Origin: Hyphomonas sp.
Lineage (GTDB): Bacteria > Pseudomonadota > Alphaproteobacteria > Caulobacterales > Hyphomonadaceae
DNA length: 5,624 nucleotides
Reading direction: 5' to 3'
Assembly (NCBI GenBank): GCA_003486945.1
Contig: DNFL01000266.1
Span: forward strand, 1-5,624
The position numbers and the translations under genes are program-made. The notes beneath the pieces were generated by a model. It had not been told where the DNA came from. It made no database searches and worked only from the letters and a program-made list of their open reading frames with translations. Numbering within the stretch: position 1 is the first letter of the stretch; the number at the start of each line of letters is the position of its first letter. Shown in pieces: positions 1 to 5,449 of this stretch.

Positions 1-831
1 TTCCGCTTCCTCGACAACGTGCTGGAAGACTTCATCCTGCGCGCCCCGCCGGAAATGGCCCGCGCCGTCTACTCCGCGAAGCGTGAGCGCTCTGTCGGCC
101 TAGGCGTCATGGGCTTCCACTCTTTCCTGCAGGCGATGAACGTCTCGCTGGAGAGCGCCACGGCGAAAGCGCTGAACCTCAAGATCTTCAAGCATATCCG
201 TCAGGGCGCGGATGCTGCCTCGGTGAAGCTCGCGAAAGAGCGCGGCCCGTGCGAAGACGCGCGCGATGTCGGCATGATGGCCCGCTTCTCCAACAAGCTC
301 GCTGTTGCGCCGACTGCTTCGATCTCCATCATCTGCGGTGGCACCTCCGCCGGCATCGAGCCGATCCCGGCCAACGTCTACACCCACAAGACCCTCTCGG
401 GTTCGTTCACGGTGAAGAACAAGCAGCTGCAGGAATTGCTGGCCGCGAAAGACCTCGACACGCCGGAAGTCTGGAACTCGATCCTCGAGCATGAAGGCTC
501 GGTCCAGCACCTCGACTGCCTGACGCAGGACGAGAAGGACGTCTACAAGACCGCCTTCGAACTCGACCAGCGCTGGATCATCGAACTGGCCGCCGACCGC
601 ACGCCGTTCATCTGCCAGTCGCAGTCGCTGAACCTCTTCCTGCCGGGCGACATCAACAAGTGGGACCTGCACATGCTGCACTGGACAGCATGGGAGCGGG
701 GCCTGAAGTCGCTTTACTATTGCCGCTCCAAATCGGTCCAGCGCGCCGCCTTTGCCGGTTCGGAACGGGCGGAGGCCGGAGAGATGAAGGTCGAGCGGAC
801 AGACTATGACGAGTGCCTGGCCTGCCAGTAG
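1..831 (+). CDS. nrdA: Ribonucleoside-diphosphate reductase alpha (large) subunit, class I, C-terminal part (5' end outside window)
   Basis: Reduces ribonucleoside diphosphates to deoxyribonucleotides for DNA synthesis, working in the cytoplasm with the NrdB radical subunit. The reading frame is open from base 1, giving 276 residues to the TAG at 829-831, so this is the last third or so of a protein that is usually well over 600 residues. Visible family marks, numbered in this fragment, are the GLGVMGFH block (33-40), the finger-loop region APTASIS followed by a Gly-rich turn (about 103-115), the adjacent radical-transfer tyrosines in SLYYC (Y239-Y240, equivalent to E. coli Y730/Y731), and a C-terminal redox pair C272/C275 in the tail CLACQ. 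The tail cysteines re-reduce the active site and pass electrons from thioredoxin or glutaredoxin. The active-site cysteines and the N-terminal allosteric ATP-cone lie upstream and cannot be judged. The in-frame GTG at 19 is not a real start. The gene is intact to its stop and is followed 24 nt later by a hairpin terminator. Confidence 0.95.
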   Translation, partial: FRFLDNVLEDFILRAPPEMARAVYSAKRERSVGLGVMGFHSFLQAMNVSLESATAKALNLKIFKHIRQGADAASVKLAKERGPCEDARDVGMMARFSNKLAVAPTASISIICGGTSAGIEPIPANVYTHKTLSGSFTVKNKQLQELLAAKDLDTPEVWNSILEHEGSVQHLDCLTQDEKDVYKTAFELDQRWIIELAADRTPFICQSQSLNLFLPGDINKWDLHMLHWTAWERGLKSLYYCRSKSVQRAAFAGSERAEAGEMKVERTDYDECLACQ

Positions 832-855
832 CGCGTCGCAGATCCCCGGAATCGC

Positions 856-887
856 ACGGCCCGCCCTCAAGGCGGGCCGTTTGCGTT
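856..887 (+). terminator. Probable intrinsic terminator of nrdA
   Basis: A perfect 10-bp inverted repeat (acggcccgcc / ggcgggccgt, arms 856-865 and 871-880) encloses a 5-nt loop, ctcaa. It begins 24 nt after the nrdA stop. The following tract ttgcgtt is only partly T-rich, so termination may be incomplete or factor-assisted. Position and stem strength still make it the natural end of the nrdA transcript. Confidence 0.8.
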
Positions 888-1073
888 CCGGAAGGGGGCG
901 ATTCCGTTACGTCCGATTGCCCGAATTTTGCCTGATATCTCAACCGGTTAATAGCAGGGCCTTCCGCCTTAACGGGTCCGAAATCTCCAAAAACACTGAT
1001 GAATCCGGGTCAAGGCACGGAATCTGCAGCCAGAACATCAGTCTCGTCGAATTAATCTTTGATCGGCGGAATC

Positions 1074-1094
1074 ACGGTTGGGAGCCCAAACCGT
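1074..1094. repeat. Inverted repeat with one bulge upstream of the exported-protein gene
   Basis: The left arm acggttggg (1074-1082) is complementary to the right arm cccaaaccgt (1085-1094) over nine base pairs, with a single bulged A in the right arm and two bases (ag) between the arms. As RNA the innermost pair would open to give a 4-nt loop. As DNA it could be a regulator-binding palindrome. It is not followed by a T-run, so it is not an obvious terminator. It covers the possible -35 element at 1078-1083. Confidence 0.5.
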
Positions 1095-1106
1095 TCATGG
1101 TAGCTT
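1078..1106 (+). promoter_or_regulatory. Possible sigma70-type promoter for the exported-protein gene
   Basis: TTGGGA (1078-1083) and TAGCTT (1101-1106) are separated by exactly 17 nt and would place a transcript start near 1113, about 37 nt before the ATG at 1150. The -35 shares four of six bases with the consensus and the -10 only three, so the match is modest. An alternative -10 is GCTACACA (1108-1115), which resembles the Caulobacter housekeeping -10 form GCTANAWC but has no -35 at the expected distance. Both hexamers sit inside inverted repeats. Confidence 0.35.
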
Positions 1107-1112
1107 AGCTAC
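1100..1112. repeat. Perfect 13-bp inverted repeat (possible operator)
   Basis: The half-sites gtagct (1100-1105) and agctac (1107-1112) are exact reverse complements around a single central T. The repeat overlaps the possible -10 element and lies 38-50 nt before the start codon at 1150. This is a typical place for a dimeric repressor site. No regulator gene is visible next to it, so the role is inferred from symmetry and position only. Confidence 0.4.
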
Positions 1113-1149
1113 ACAGGGTCATCTTTCTTGCAGTGTTGCGTAAGGAATC

Positions 1150-2031
1150 ATGGCCGTGAAAGGTATTAAGGGTATGGTGTTCGCACTCGCTACAAGTCTC
1201 GCGACTCTGGCGTGCCAGGGCTGCGTCTCTTCCGGTGCTGAAGGGTACATGTACTCAGAGCCGGCAGCCGCGCCTTCGCTCGGCATGCAGCTGGCTATGC
1301 CCGGAACCTTTGGCGACGGCGCGCTGAACGCGCCCACGGAAAGTTCCTTCGCCGGTTCCCCGCTGGCAACCATCTCGCTGCCCCCGCAATCCATCCAGCT
1401 GACCGGTCCGGACGCGCGCGTCAGCGTCTCCGCGGAATCGGCTCAGCCTTCTGCCTTCAGCCTCACCGGTGCCGGTCTCCCGGGCACCAATATCGAGAGC
1501 ACATCTTTTGTCTGGGGCGGCAACACGGTCATGTCGCGCGTCGCCGCTGAAATGGCCGCCTCGAATTACGGCCAGCCGGCACCCGAATACAACGATCTCA
1601 CGCTGGGCCTCGCAATTGCTGCTGACAGCGCGCGCACCGGCCTTGCCTTCGATGTCGGCCTTGCGCCGCGCGTGGCCATCCGCGATGGCGGCGATATCAA
1701 GGCCCAGCGTTTTGGCGGTGAAGTCCGCTTCGGTCAGGGCCTGATCAAGGAAGGCGGCTCGCCGGAAGGCTGGTACGTCTTCGTTGGCGCAGATGGCGAA
1801 GCGCTGGTCTGGGATACCGATCTCAGCCGCATCGGGCTTGACGCGCTGGGCGACATGCAGCTGACGGATCAGCTCACAGTCGGCGACCTGCAGGCCGGCA
1901 TTTCGATCCAGCGCGGCGGCGGCGAACTCTCCTTCAGTTATATCCGCCGTGAAATGGAATTCAGCGACCGCAACCGGACGCTCAAGGATACCGAAGACTT
2001 TGCCGGCATCACCTTCACGATGCGCCGCTGA
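1150..2031 (+). CDS. Exported protein with predicted beta-rich C-terminal domain, possible LpxR/DUF2219-like outer-membrane barrel
   Basis: Function not firmly recognised; 293 residues. The N-terminus has lysines at 4 and 7, a hydrophobic run (about 9-21) and small residues, a likely Sec signal. C22 and C25 follow it, but neither is preceded by a canonical lipobox (TLA-C22, CQG-C25), so lipoprotein status is uncertain. Residues 30-115 are rich in Ala, Ser, Pro and Gly and look like a flexible linker. From about 148 on there are alternating polar/hydrophobic stretches typical of amphipathic strands, including GWYVFVGADGEAL (207-219), a strand ending REMEF (267-271) and a final strand FAGITFTMRR. 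The last two thirds loosely recall LpxR-type lipid A 3'-O-deacylase barrels, but the N-terminal catalytic region of that family is not recognisable, so an enzymatic role should not be assumed. The start is supported by TAAGGA at 1141-1146, although it lies close to the ATG. The gene stands alone between two terminators. Confidence 0.75.
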   Translation: MAVKGIKGMVFALATSLATLACQGCVSSGAEGYMYSEPAAAPSLGMQLAMPGTFGDGALNAPTESSFAGSPLATISLPPQSIQLTGPDARVSVSAESAQPSAFSLTGAGLPGTNIESTSFVWGGNTVMSRVAAEMAASNYGQPAPEYNDLTLGLAIAADSARTGLAFDVGLAPRVAIRDGGDIKAQRFGGEVRFGQGLIKEGGSPEGWYVFVGADGEALVWDTDLSRIGLDALGDMQLTDQLTVGDLQAGISIQRGGGELSFSYIRREMEFSDRNRTLKDTEDFAGITFTMRR

Positions 2032-2054
2032 CCCAGAATTGCAACTGACCCTCT

Positions 2055-2082
2055 GACCCCTGCCTCGGCAGGGGTCTTTTTT
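2055..2082 (+). terminator. Strong intrinsic terminator after the exported-protein gene
   Basis: A perfect 9-bp stem (gacccctgc at 2055-2063 with gcaggggtc at 2068-2076) with a 4-nt loop, ctcg, is followed directly by six Ts (2077-2082). This is a textbook rho-independent terminator, 24 nt after the stop at 2029-2031. On the opposite strand the stem lies just past the end of the convergent minus-strand gene but has no T-run after it, so termination in that direction would be weaker. Confidence 0.93.
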
Positions 2083-2093
2083 ATGTCTGCCCC

Positions 2094-2666
2094 TCAGTCG
2101 TCATCCTGGCCGGGCAGGGCGTCGGCGCCGGTATCGCGGCGGGGCCGGGCGATCAGTTCGCCGAGGTCCACCAGTTCGATGAACGTGTCGGCTTCCCGGC
2201 GCAGCTCGTCCGAGATCATCGGAGGGGAGGCGTTCATGGTGGACACGACCGAAACCCGCACGCCCTTTGCTTTCACCGCCTCCACCAGCCGGCGGAAATC
2301 GCCATTGCCGCTGAACAGCACGATATGATCGCTCCAGCCGGCCGCCTCCAGCATGTCGGTGGCCAGCTCGATGTCCATATTGCCCCGGAAGCGCTTGCGC
2401 CCCTCCCGGTCAGTAAATTCGCGGGCCGGCTTCTTCACCACGTTGAAGCCGTTATAAGCCAGCCAGTCGACCAGCGGGCGGATGGGGCTGTATTCGTCGC
2501 TCTCCACGATGGTGGTGTAATAGCTCGCCCGCACCAGCCGGCCGCGCTGCTGGAACTCCTTGAGAAGTTTACGGAAATCGATCTCCAGCCCGACCGCCCG
2601 GGCCGCCGAGTAGAGATTGGCGCCGTCAATGAACAGGGCGAGGCGCTCATCCTTGTAGAAGGCCAT
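2094..2666 (-). CDS. NYN domain protein, LabA/DUF88 family (PIN-like nuclease fold)
   Basis: A 190-residue protein of the NYN family, whose members have a PIN-like fold and are predicted or shown to be metal-dependent RNases; the substrate is unknown. The acidic residues expected for metal binding are visible: D14 in [10 protein letters not shown]98 in RGNMD, D104 in ELATD, and D123 in FSGNGDF. The strand-helix pattern continues through GVRVSVVS (135-142). The last 15-20 residues are polar and acidic (ending QDDD) and look disordered. The start at 2666 is chosen over the in-frame ATG at 2729 because the protein then begins just before the first domain strand and because AAGGAC lies about 8 nt upstream of it on the minus strand. 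The gene diverges from rpoZ (155 bp between start codons) and converges on the exported-protein gene. The family is often annotated as hypothetical; cyanobacterial LabA, linked to circadian gene repression, gave it its name, but that role should not be transferred here. Confidence 0.88.
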   Translation of the reverse strand: MAFYKDERLALFIDGANLYSAARAVGLEIDFRKLLKEFQQRGRLVRASYYTTIVESDEYSPIRPLVDWLAYNGFNVVKKPAREFTDREGRKRFRGNMDIELATDMLEAAGWSDHIVLFSGNGDFRRLVEAVKAKGVRVSVVSTMNASPPMISDELRREADTFIELVDLGELIARPRRDTGADALPGQDDD

Positions 2667-2674
2667 TGGCAATG
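2664..2674. repeat. Inverted repeat over the start codon of the NYN gene
   Basis: CATTG (2664-2668) and CAATG (2670-2674) are exact reverse complements around one G. The left arm contains the start codon of the minus-strand NYN gene (2666-2664). The single-base spacer makes it a poor RNA hairpin, so a protein-binding site or chance are both possible. Confidence 0.3.
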
Positions 2675-2696
2675 TCCTTTTCTTCCAATAGGGAGG

Positions 2697-2726
2697 GGGC
2701 CAATAATTGCCCGGAATGCGTATTCC
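2697..2726. repeat. Cluster of short palindromes in the divergent NYN/rpoZ intergenic region
   Basis: Two short symmetric elements abut. GGGC (2697-2700) pairs with GCCC (2709-2712), and inside it CAAT-A-ATTG (2701-2709) is symmetric. Directly beside it GGAAT (2713-2717) and ATTCC (2722-2726) are inverted around GCGT. They lie upstream of both divergent genes, about 40 bp left of the rpoZ promoter -35, a plausible position for a shared regulator. No known binding consensus is recognised. Confidence 0.3.
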
Positions 2727-2765
2727 CATTGCCTACCGATCCTTCGCAGACCCTGCAAGGATGGG

Positions 2766-2794
2766 TTGCGGCAGTGTGCTGCAGCGCATATAAA
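2766..2794 (+). promoter_or_regulatory. Sigma70-type promoter for the rpoZ-rsh-pyrE operon
   Basis: TTGCGG (2766-2771) and TATAAA (2789-2794) are separated by exactly 17 nt. The -10 differs from TATAAT at one base and the -35 keeps the TTG. The predicted transcript start, near 2801, gives a leader of about 20 nt before the rpoZ ATG at 2822 and leaves the AGGAG ribosome binding site (2806-2810) within it. The spacer contains the 8-bp palindrome gctgcagc (2778-2785). It is the best promoter in the window. Confidence 0.7.
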
Positions 2795-2821
2795 CGGCGG
2801 TTCTCAGGAGATTTGCCCCAT

Positions 2822-3172
2822 ATGGCCCGCGTTACTGTCGAAGACTGCATTGAGAAGGTCCCGAACCGGTTTGAACTGGTTCTGCTGGCCGCGCACCGTT
2901 CGCGGATGATCCGCGAAGGCTCGCCGCTGACGGTGGACCGCGACAATGACAAGGATCCGGTCGTCTCACTGCGTGAAATCGCCGATGCTTCAGTCGACCT
3001 GAAAATCGTCAAGGAAGCCCTGATCTCGAACCTGCAGGACATCCGACCGGGCGAGGAGAACGAGCGCGAGGCGGATCGCCAGGCCCTGCAGGCTGCCCCG
3101 GCTGCGACCGAGGAAGACGTGCTGCGTGCCTATCAGGCCGAAATCGAATCCGGGCGCGACGACCGCCTCTAG
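2822..3172 (+). CDS. rpoZ: DNA-directed RNA polymerase omega subunit
   Basis: The omega subunit binds beta' and helps assemble and stabilise core RNA polymerase. In E. coli its N-terminus together with beta' also forms ppGpp binding site 1. The 116-residue product opens with MARVTVED, keeping the MAR motif, then [14 protein letters not shown] (15-28), and the conserved block [13 protein letters not shown] (42-54). These are the diagnostic omega segments. The remainder (about 75-116) is an acidic, Ala/Glu-rich tail that makes the protein longer than the 91-residue E. coli version; I recall such tails from other alphaproteobacterial omegas. The start at 2822 is fixed by the MARVT N-terminus and by AGGAG at 2806-2810, with a rather long 11-nt spacing. 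The same frame is open upstream to 2666, but that extension has no omega similarity and would span the promoter. First gene of the operon; its stop codon overlaps the ribosome binding site of rsh. Confidence 0.95.
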   Translation: MARVTVEDCIEKVPNRFELVLLAAHRSRMIREGSPLTVDRDNDKDPVVSLREIADASVDLKIVKEALISNLQDIRPGEENEREADRQALQAAPAATEEDVLRAYQAEIESGRDDRL

Positions 3173-3175
3173 GAG
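3171..3175 (+). promoter_or_regulatory. Ribosome binding site of rsh overlapping the rpoZ stop codon
   Basis: AGGAG (3171-3175) begins with the last two bases of the rpoZ TAG and sits 6 nt before the ATG at 3182. Ribosomes finishing rpoZ would be placed on the rsh start, which favours translational coupling and fixes the rsh start codon. Confidence 0.8.
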
Positions 3176-3181
3176 CGTTTC

Positions 3182-5449
3182 ATGGACGGCAGCGCCCTTT
3201 CCGGACCGGAAAAAGGGGCTGGCGCTTCCGCTGGCAAGGCAGACCCTGCGACCGGTGGCCACGAAACGCTGCCGCCTGTTCCCACCCGTGAAGAACTGAT
3301 CGCCAAGGTCCGCGCCTACCACCCGCGCGTCAAATCCGAACTCCTCGGCCAGGCCTACGACTTCGCCCGGAAGCATCACGGCGAGCAGACGCGCGATTCC
3401 GGCGAGGCCTATTACTCCCACCCTATCCGCGTCGCGAACCTGCTCGCCGACGTGCGCCTCGATGAAGTCACCATCGTCGCCGGGCTGCTGCACGATGTGG
3501 TCGAGGACACCGAGATCGACATCGGCGACATCGAAGTGCGCTTCGGCGCGGATGTGGCTGAACTGGTCGACGGCGTCACCAAGCTCGACAAGCTGGAGTT
3601 TGCCTCGAAGGAAGCTGCGCAGGCTGAGAACTTCCAGAAGTTCATCCTGGCGATGACCAGCGACATTCGCGTGTTGCTGGTGAAGCTCGCCGACCGTCTG
3701 CACAATCTCGAAACACTGCACTTCCGCAAGAAGGCCGAGAGCCGCCAGCGCACCGCGCGCGAGACGATGGACATCTACGCGCCGCTTGCGCGCCGTATCG
3801 GTCTCTACGATGTCGCCGCGCGGATGGACGATCTCGCCTTCCAGGAACTGAACCCGGAAGCGCGCCGCGCCATTCTCTACCGGCTCGAAGAACTCGAAGG
3901 CGAGAGCAAGGGCGAGCTTGAGCGCATCCGAGCCGACCTGACAAAACTGCTCGACGAAACCGGCATTCCGTACCGCCTGAAGGGCCGCCGTAAGCAGCCC
4001 TATTCGCTGTGGCGCAAGCTGGAGCGTAAGTCGATCTCTTTCCGCGATGTCGCGGACCTGTTCGCCTTCCGCATCATTCTCGAAGACTTACCGGCTTGTT
4101 ATTCCGTGCTCGGAGCAGTCCACACGCACTGGGCCTGCCTGCCGGACCGGTTCCGCGACTTCATCTCGGTGCCGAAGCCGAACGGATATGCCAGCCTTCA
4201 CACCACCGTGCGCGCTTCGGGCAACCGCCGCGTGGAGCTGCAGATTCGCACCGAAGCGATGGACCGCACCGCCGAATTCGGCGTCGCCGCGCACTGGGGA
4301 TACAAGAACCGCGCCTATGGGTTCGACCTCGACTCGGCGCGCGCCGCCGGCCTTGATCCCGAAGCAAACCTCAAGGCCTTCGCCGAACTGCTGCGCGACG
4401 GCGCCGAGCCCGGCGAATTCCTCGAGCATGCCAAGCTGGAGATGTACCGCGAGCACGTCTTCACCTTTACGCCAAAGGGCAAGCTGATCATTCTTCCCGC
4501 CGGCGCCATGCCGCTCGACTTCGCCTATGCCGTGCACACCGCCGTCGGCGATACGGCCATCGGTGCGCGGATCAATGGCGAGGAAAAATCCATGCGCCGC
4601 CCGCTGAAGAATGGCGACGTGGTCGACATCATCCGTGGCCGCGCGCCAGCCGCTGTCATTGGCTGGGACGCGATGACCTACACAGGCCGAGCCAAGTCCA
4701 AGCAGCGCAAGCTGGAACGCGACCGGGAAGCCGCCGAATTCCGCCGCCTCGGTGAGGGCCTGATCAACCAGGCACTGCGCCGCGCGGGCGCCGACCCCGT
4801 GGACGTGATGCTGATCGACGTCGCCGCCAAGCTCGGCATCGAGACAATTGACGACATGCGCGAACAGGCCGGGCGCGGCCGCCTGCCGACCGCCGCCATC
4901 GTGCGCGCCGCATTCCCCGGCTATGCCGCCGAACGTACTGACGATGCCGACAAGACGCCCATCGACAACCGCCATGCGCCGCTTTTCGTTGAGGGCAAGG
5001 ATCTCACACCGGGCGTCACGCTCCACCTCGGCCAGTGCTGCCGCCCGCTGCCGGGTGACCGCATCATCGGCGTGCAGGTGCCGGACAAGGGCCTCGTCGT
5101 TCACGTTTCCAGCTGTCCGCGCCTTGCCGAGTATGACGACCGCCCGGAACTCTGGCGCGACCTAAAATGGACCGAGCTCGCCAAGACAGGCGCCGTCGCG
5201 ATTGGCCGCATACGGATCAACGCCGCAAACCAGAAGGGCGTGCTGGCGAAGCTCTGCTCGGCGGTGGCGGAGTCGAACGGCAACATCGTCGGCATTTCGA
5301 CTGGCGCGCGCCACAAGGATTTCATTGAACTGATCATGGATGTCGAGGTCGAAGACCTGAAGCGCATGTCGCAGATCCTTGCGGCGCTGCGCTCGCTTGC
5401 CGTGGTCGACCGCGCCGTGCGCGACCAGGAGGGGCAGGATGAACAATAA
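3182..5449 (+). CDS. rsh: Bifunctional-type (p)ppGpp synthetase/hydrolase (RelA/SpoT homologue, Rsh)
   Basis: Makes (p)ppGpp from ATP and GDP/GTP and hydrolyses it, controlling the stringent response in the cytoplasm; also annotated spoT or relA. The 755-residue chain shows the full long-RSH order. An HD hydrolase domain (about 45-200) has R71, H80, H104-D105, E108-D109, D171 and N175, with the same spacing as the Streptococcus Rel catalytic residues. The synthetase domain (about 240-375) has R269/K271, D292, the loop RFRD (323-326), Y336, H340 and E352. The TGS domain is at about 424-485, followed by a helical segment. A Cys-rich conserved domain has C619-C620, H641 and C645, and an ACT domain spans about 670-745. 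Intact motifs in both catalytic domains argue for two-way activity. The RFRD loop is the basic Rel/SpoT form (usually RxKD) rather than the acidic ExDD of synthetase-only RelA. The first 35 residues are a Gly/Ala/Pro-rich leader outside the fold. The end overlaps pyrE by 11 nt. Confidence 0.96.
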   Translation: MDGSALSGPEKGAGASAGKADPATGGHETLPPVPTREELIAKVRAYHPRVKSELLGQAYDFARKHHGEQTRDSGEAYYSHPIRVANLLADVRLDEVTIVAGLLHDVVEDTEIDIGDIEVRFGADVAELVDGVTKLDKLEFASKEAAQAENFQKFILAMTSDIRVLLVKLADRLHNLETLHFRKKAESRQRTARETMDIYAPLARRIGLYDVAARMDDLAFQELNPEARRAILYRLEELEGESKGELERIRADLTKLLDETGIPYRLKGRRKQPYSLWRKLERKSISFRDVADLFAFRIILEDLPACYSVLGAVHTHWACLPDRFRDFISVPKPNGYASLHTTVRASGNRRVELQIRTEAMDRTAEFGVAAHWGYKNRAYGFDLDSARAAGLDPEANLKAFAELLRDGAEPGEFLEHAKLEMYREHVFTFTPKGKLIILPAGAMPLDFAYAVHTAVGDTAIGARINGEEKSMRRPLKNGDVVDIIRGRAPAAVIGWDAMTYTGRAKSKQRKLERDREAAEFRRLGEGLINQALRRAGADPVDVMLIDVAAKLGIETIDDMREQAGRGRLPTAAIVRAAFPGYAAERTDDADKTPIDNRHAPLFVEGKDLTPGVTLHLGQCCRPLPGDRIIGVQVPDKGLVVHVSSCPRLAEYDDRPELWRDLKWTELAKTGAVAIGRIRINAANQKGVLAKLCSAVAESNGNIVGISTGARHKDFIELIMDVEVEDLKRMSQILAALRSLAVVDRAVRDQEGQDEQ
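5427..5432 (+). promoter_or_regulatory. Ribosome binding site of pyrE inside rsh
   Basis: AGGAGG (5427-5432), a full consensus Shine-Dalgarno, lies within the last codons of rsh, 6 nt before the ATG at 5439. It fixes the pyrE start despite the overlap with rsh. Confidence 0.85.

Larger units (their letters stand above)
888..1149. other. Intergenic region between nrdA and the exported-protein gene
   Basis: No convincing gene was found on either strand between the nrdA terminator and the ATG at 1150. The stretch is visibly less GC-rich than the flanking genes. The open frame entering from 806 is an out-of-frame continuation through the nrdA end and has no family resemblance. An 18-codon frame from ATG 999 lacks a ribosome binding site. 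The perfect 8-bp palindrome aaccggtt lies at 942-949, and two longer inverted repeats lie near the right end (listed separately). The length suggests a regulated promoter or a long 5' leader for the gene at 1150. Confidence 0.6.

Noticed and set aside
100..870. Minus-strand open frame of 256 codons over nrdA
   Set aside because: It is fully antisense to conserved NrdA sequence, and its start region coincides with the nrdA terminator hairpin.
948..972. Possible CtrA site from two TTAA elements
   Set aside because: The spacing is 17 nt rather than the 7 nt of the TTAA-N7-TTAA consensus.
999..1055. 18-codon open frame in the intergenic region
   Set aside because: There is no ribosome binding site before the ATG and no other sign that it is translated.
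1068..1095. Possible general-stress (EcfG-type) promoter, GGAAT ... CGTT
   Set aside because: The -35 lacks the final C of GGAAC and the spacer is 19 nt, longer than the usual 16-18.
2667..2729. Upstream in-frame ATG at 2729 for the NYN gene
   Set aside because: The extension would add 21 residues not typical of the family and has a poorer ribosome binding site than AAGGAC before 2666.
2666..2821. Upstream in-frame extension of rpoZ to an ATG at 2666
   Set aside because: The extra 52 residues have no omega similarity and would run through the promoter and ribosome binding site. The MARVT start at 2822 matches the family exactly.
2990..3721. Minus-strand open frame of 243 codons across rpoZ and rsh
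   Set aside because: It spans two solidly identified plus-strand genes and shows no domain signature; it is a shadow of the codon bias.
4088..5104. Long minus-strand open frame (338 codons) inside rsh
   Set aside because: It is the antisense of a GC-rich coding sequence with strong codon bias. Its translation shows no recognisable family motifs, while the plus strand encodes an unmistakable RSH protein.
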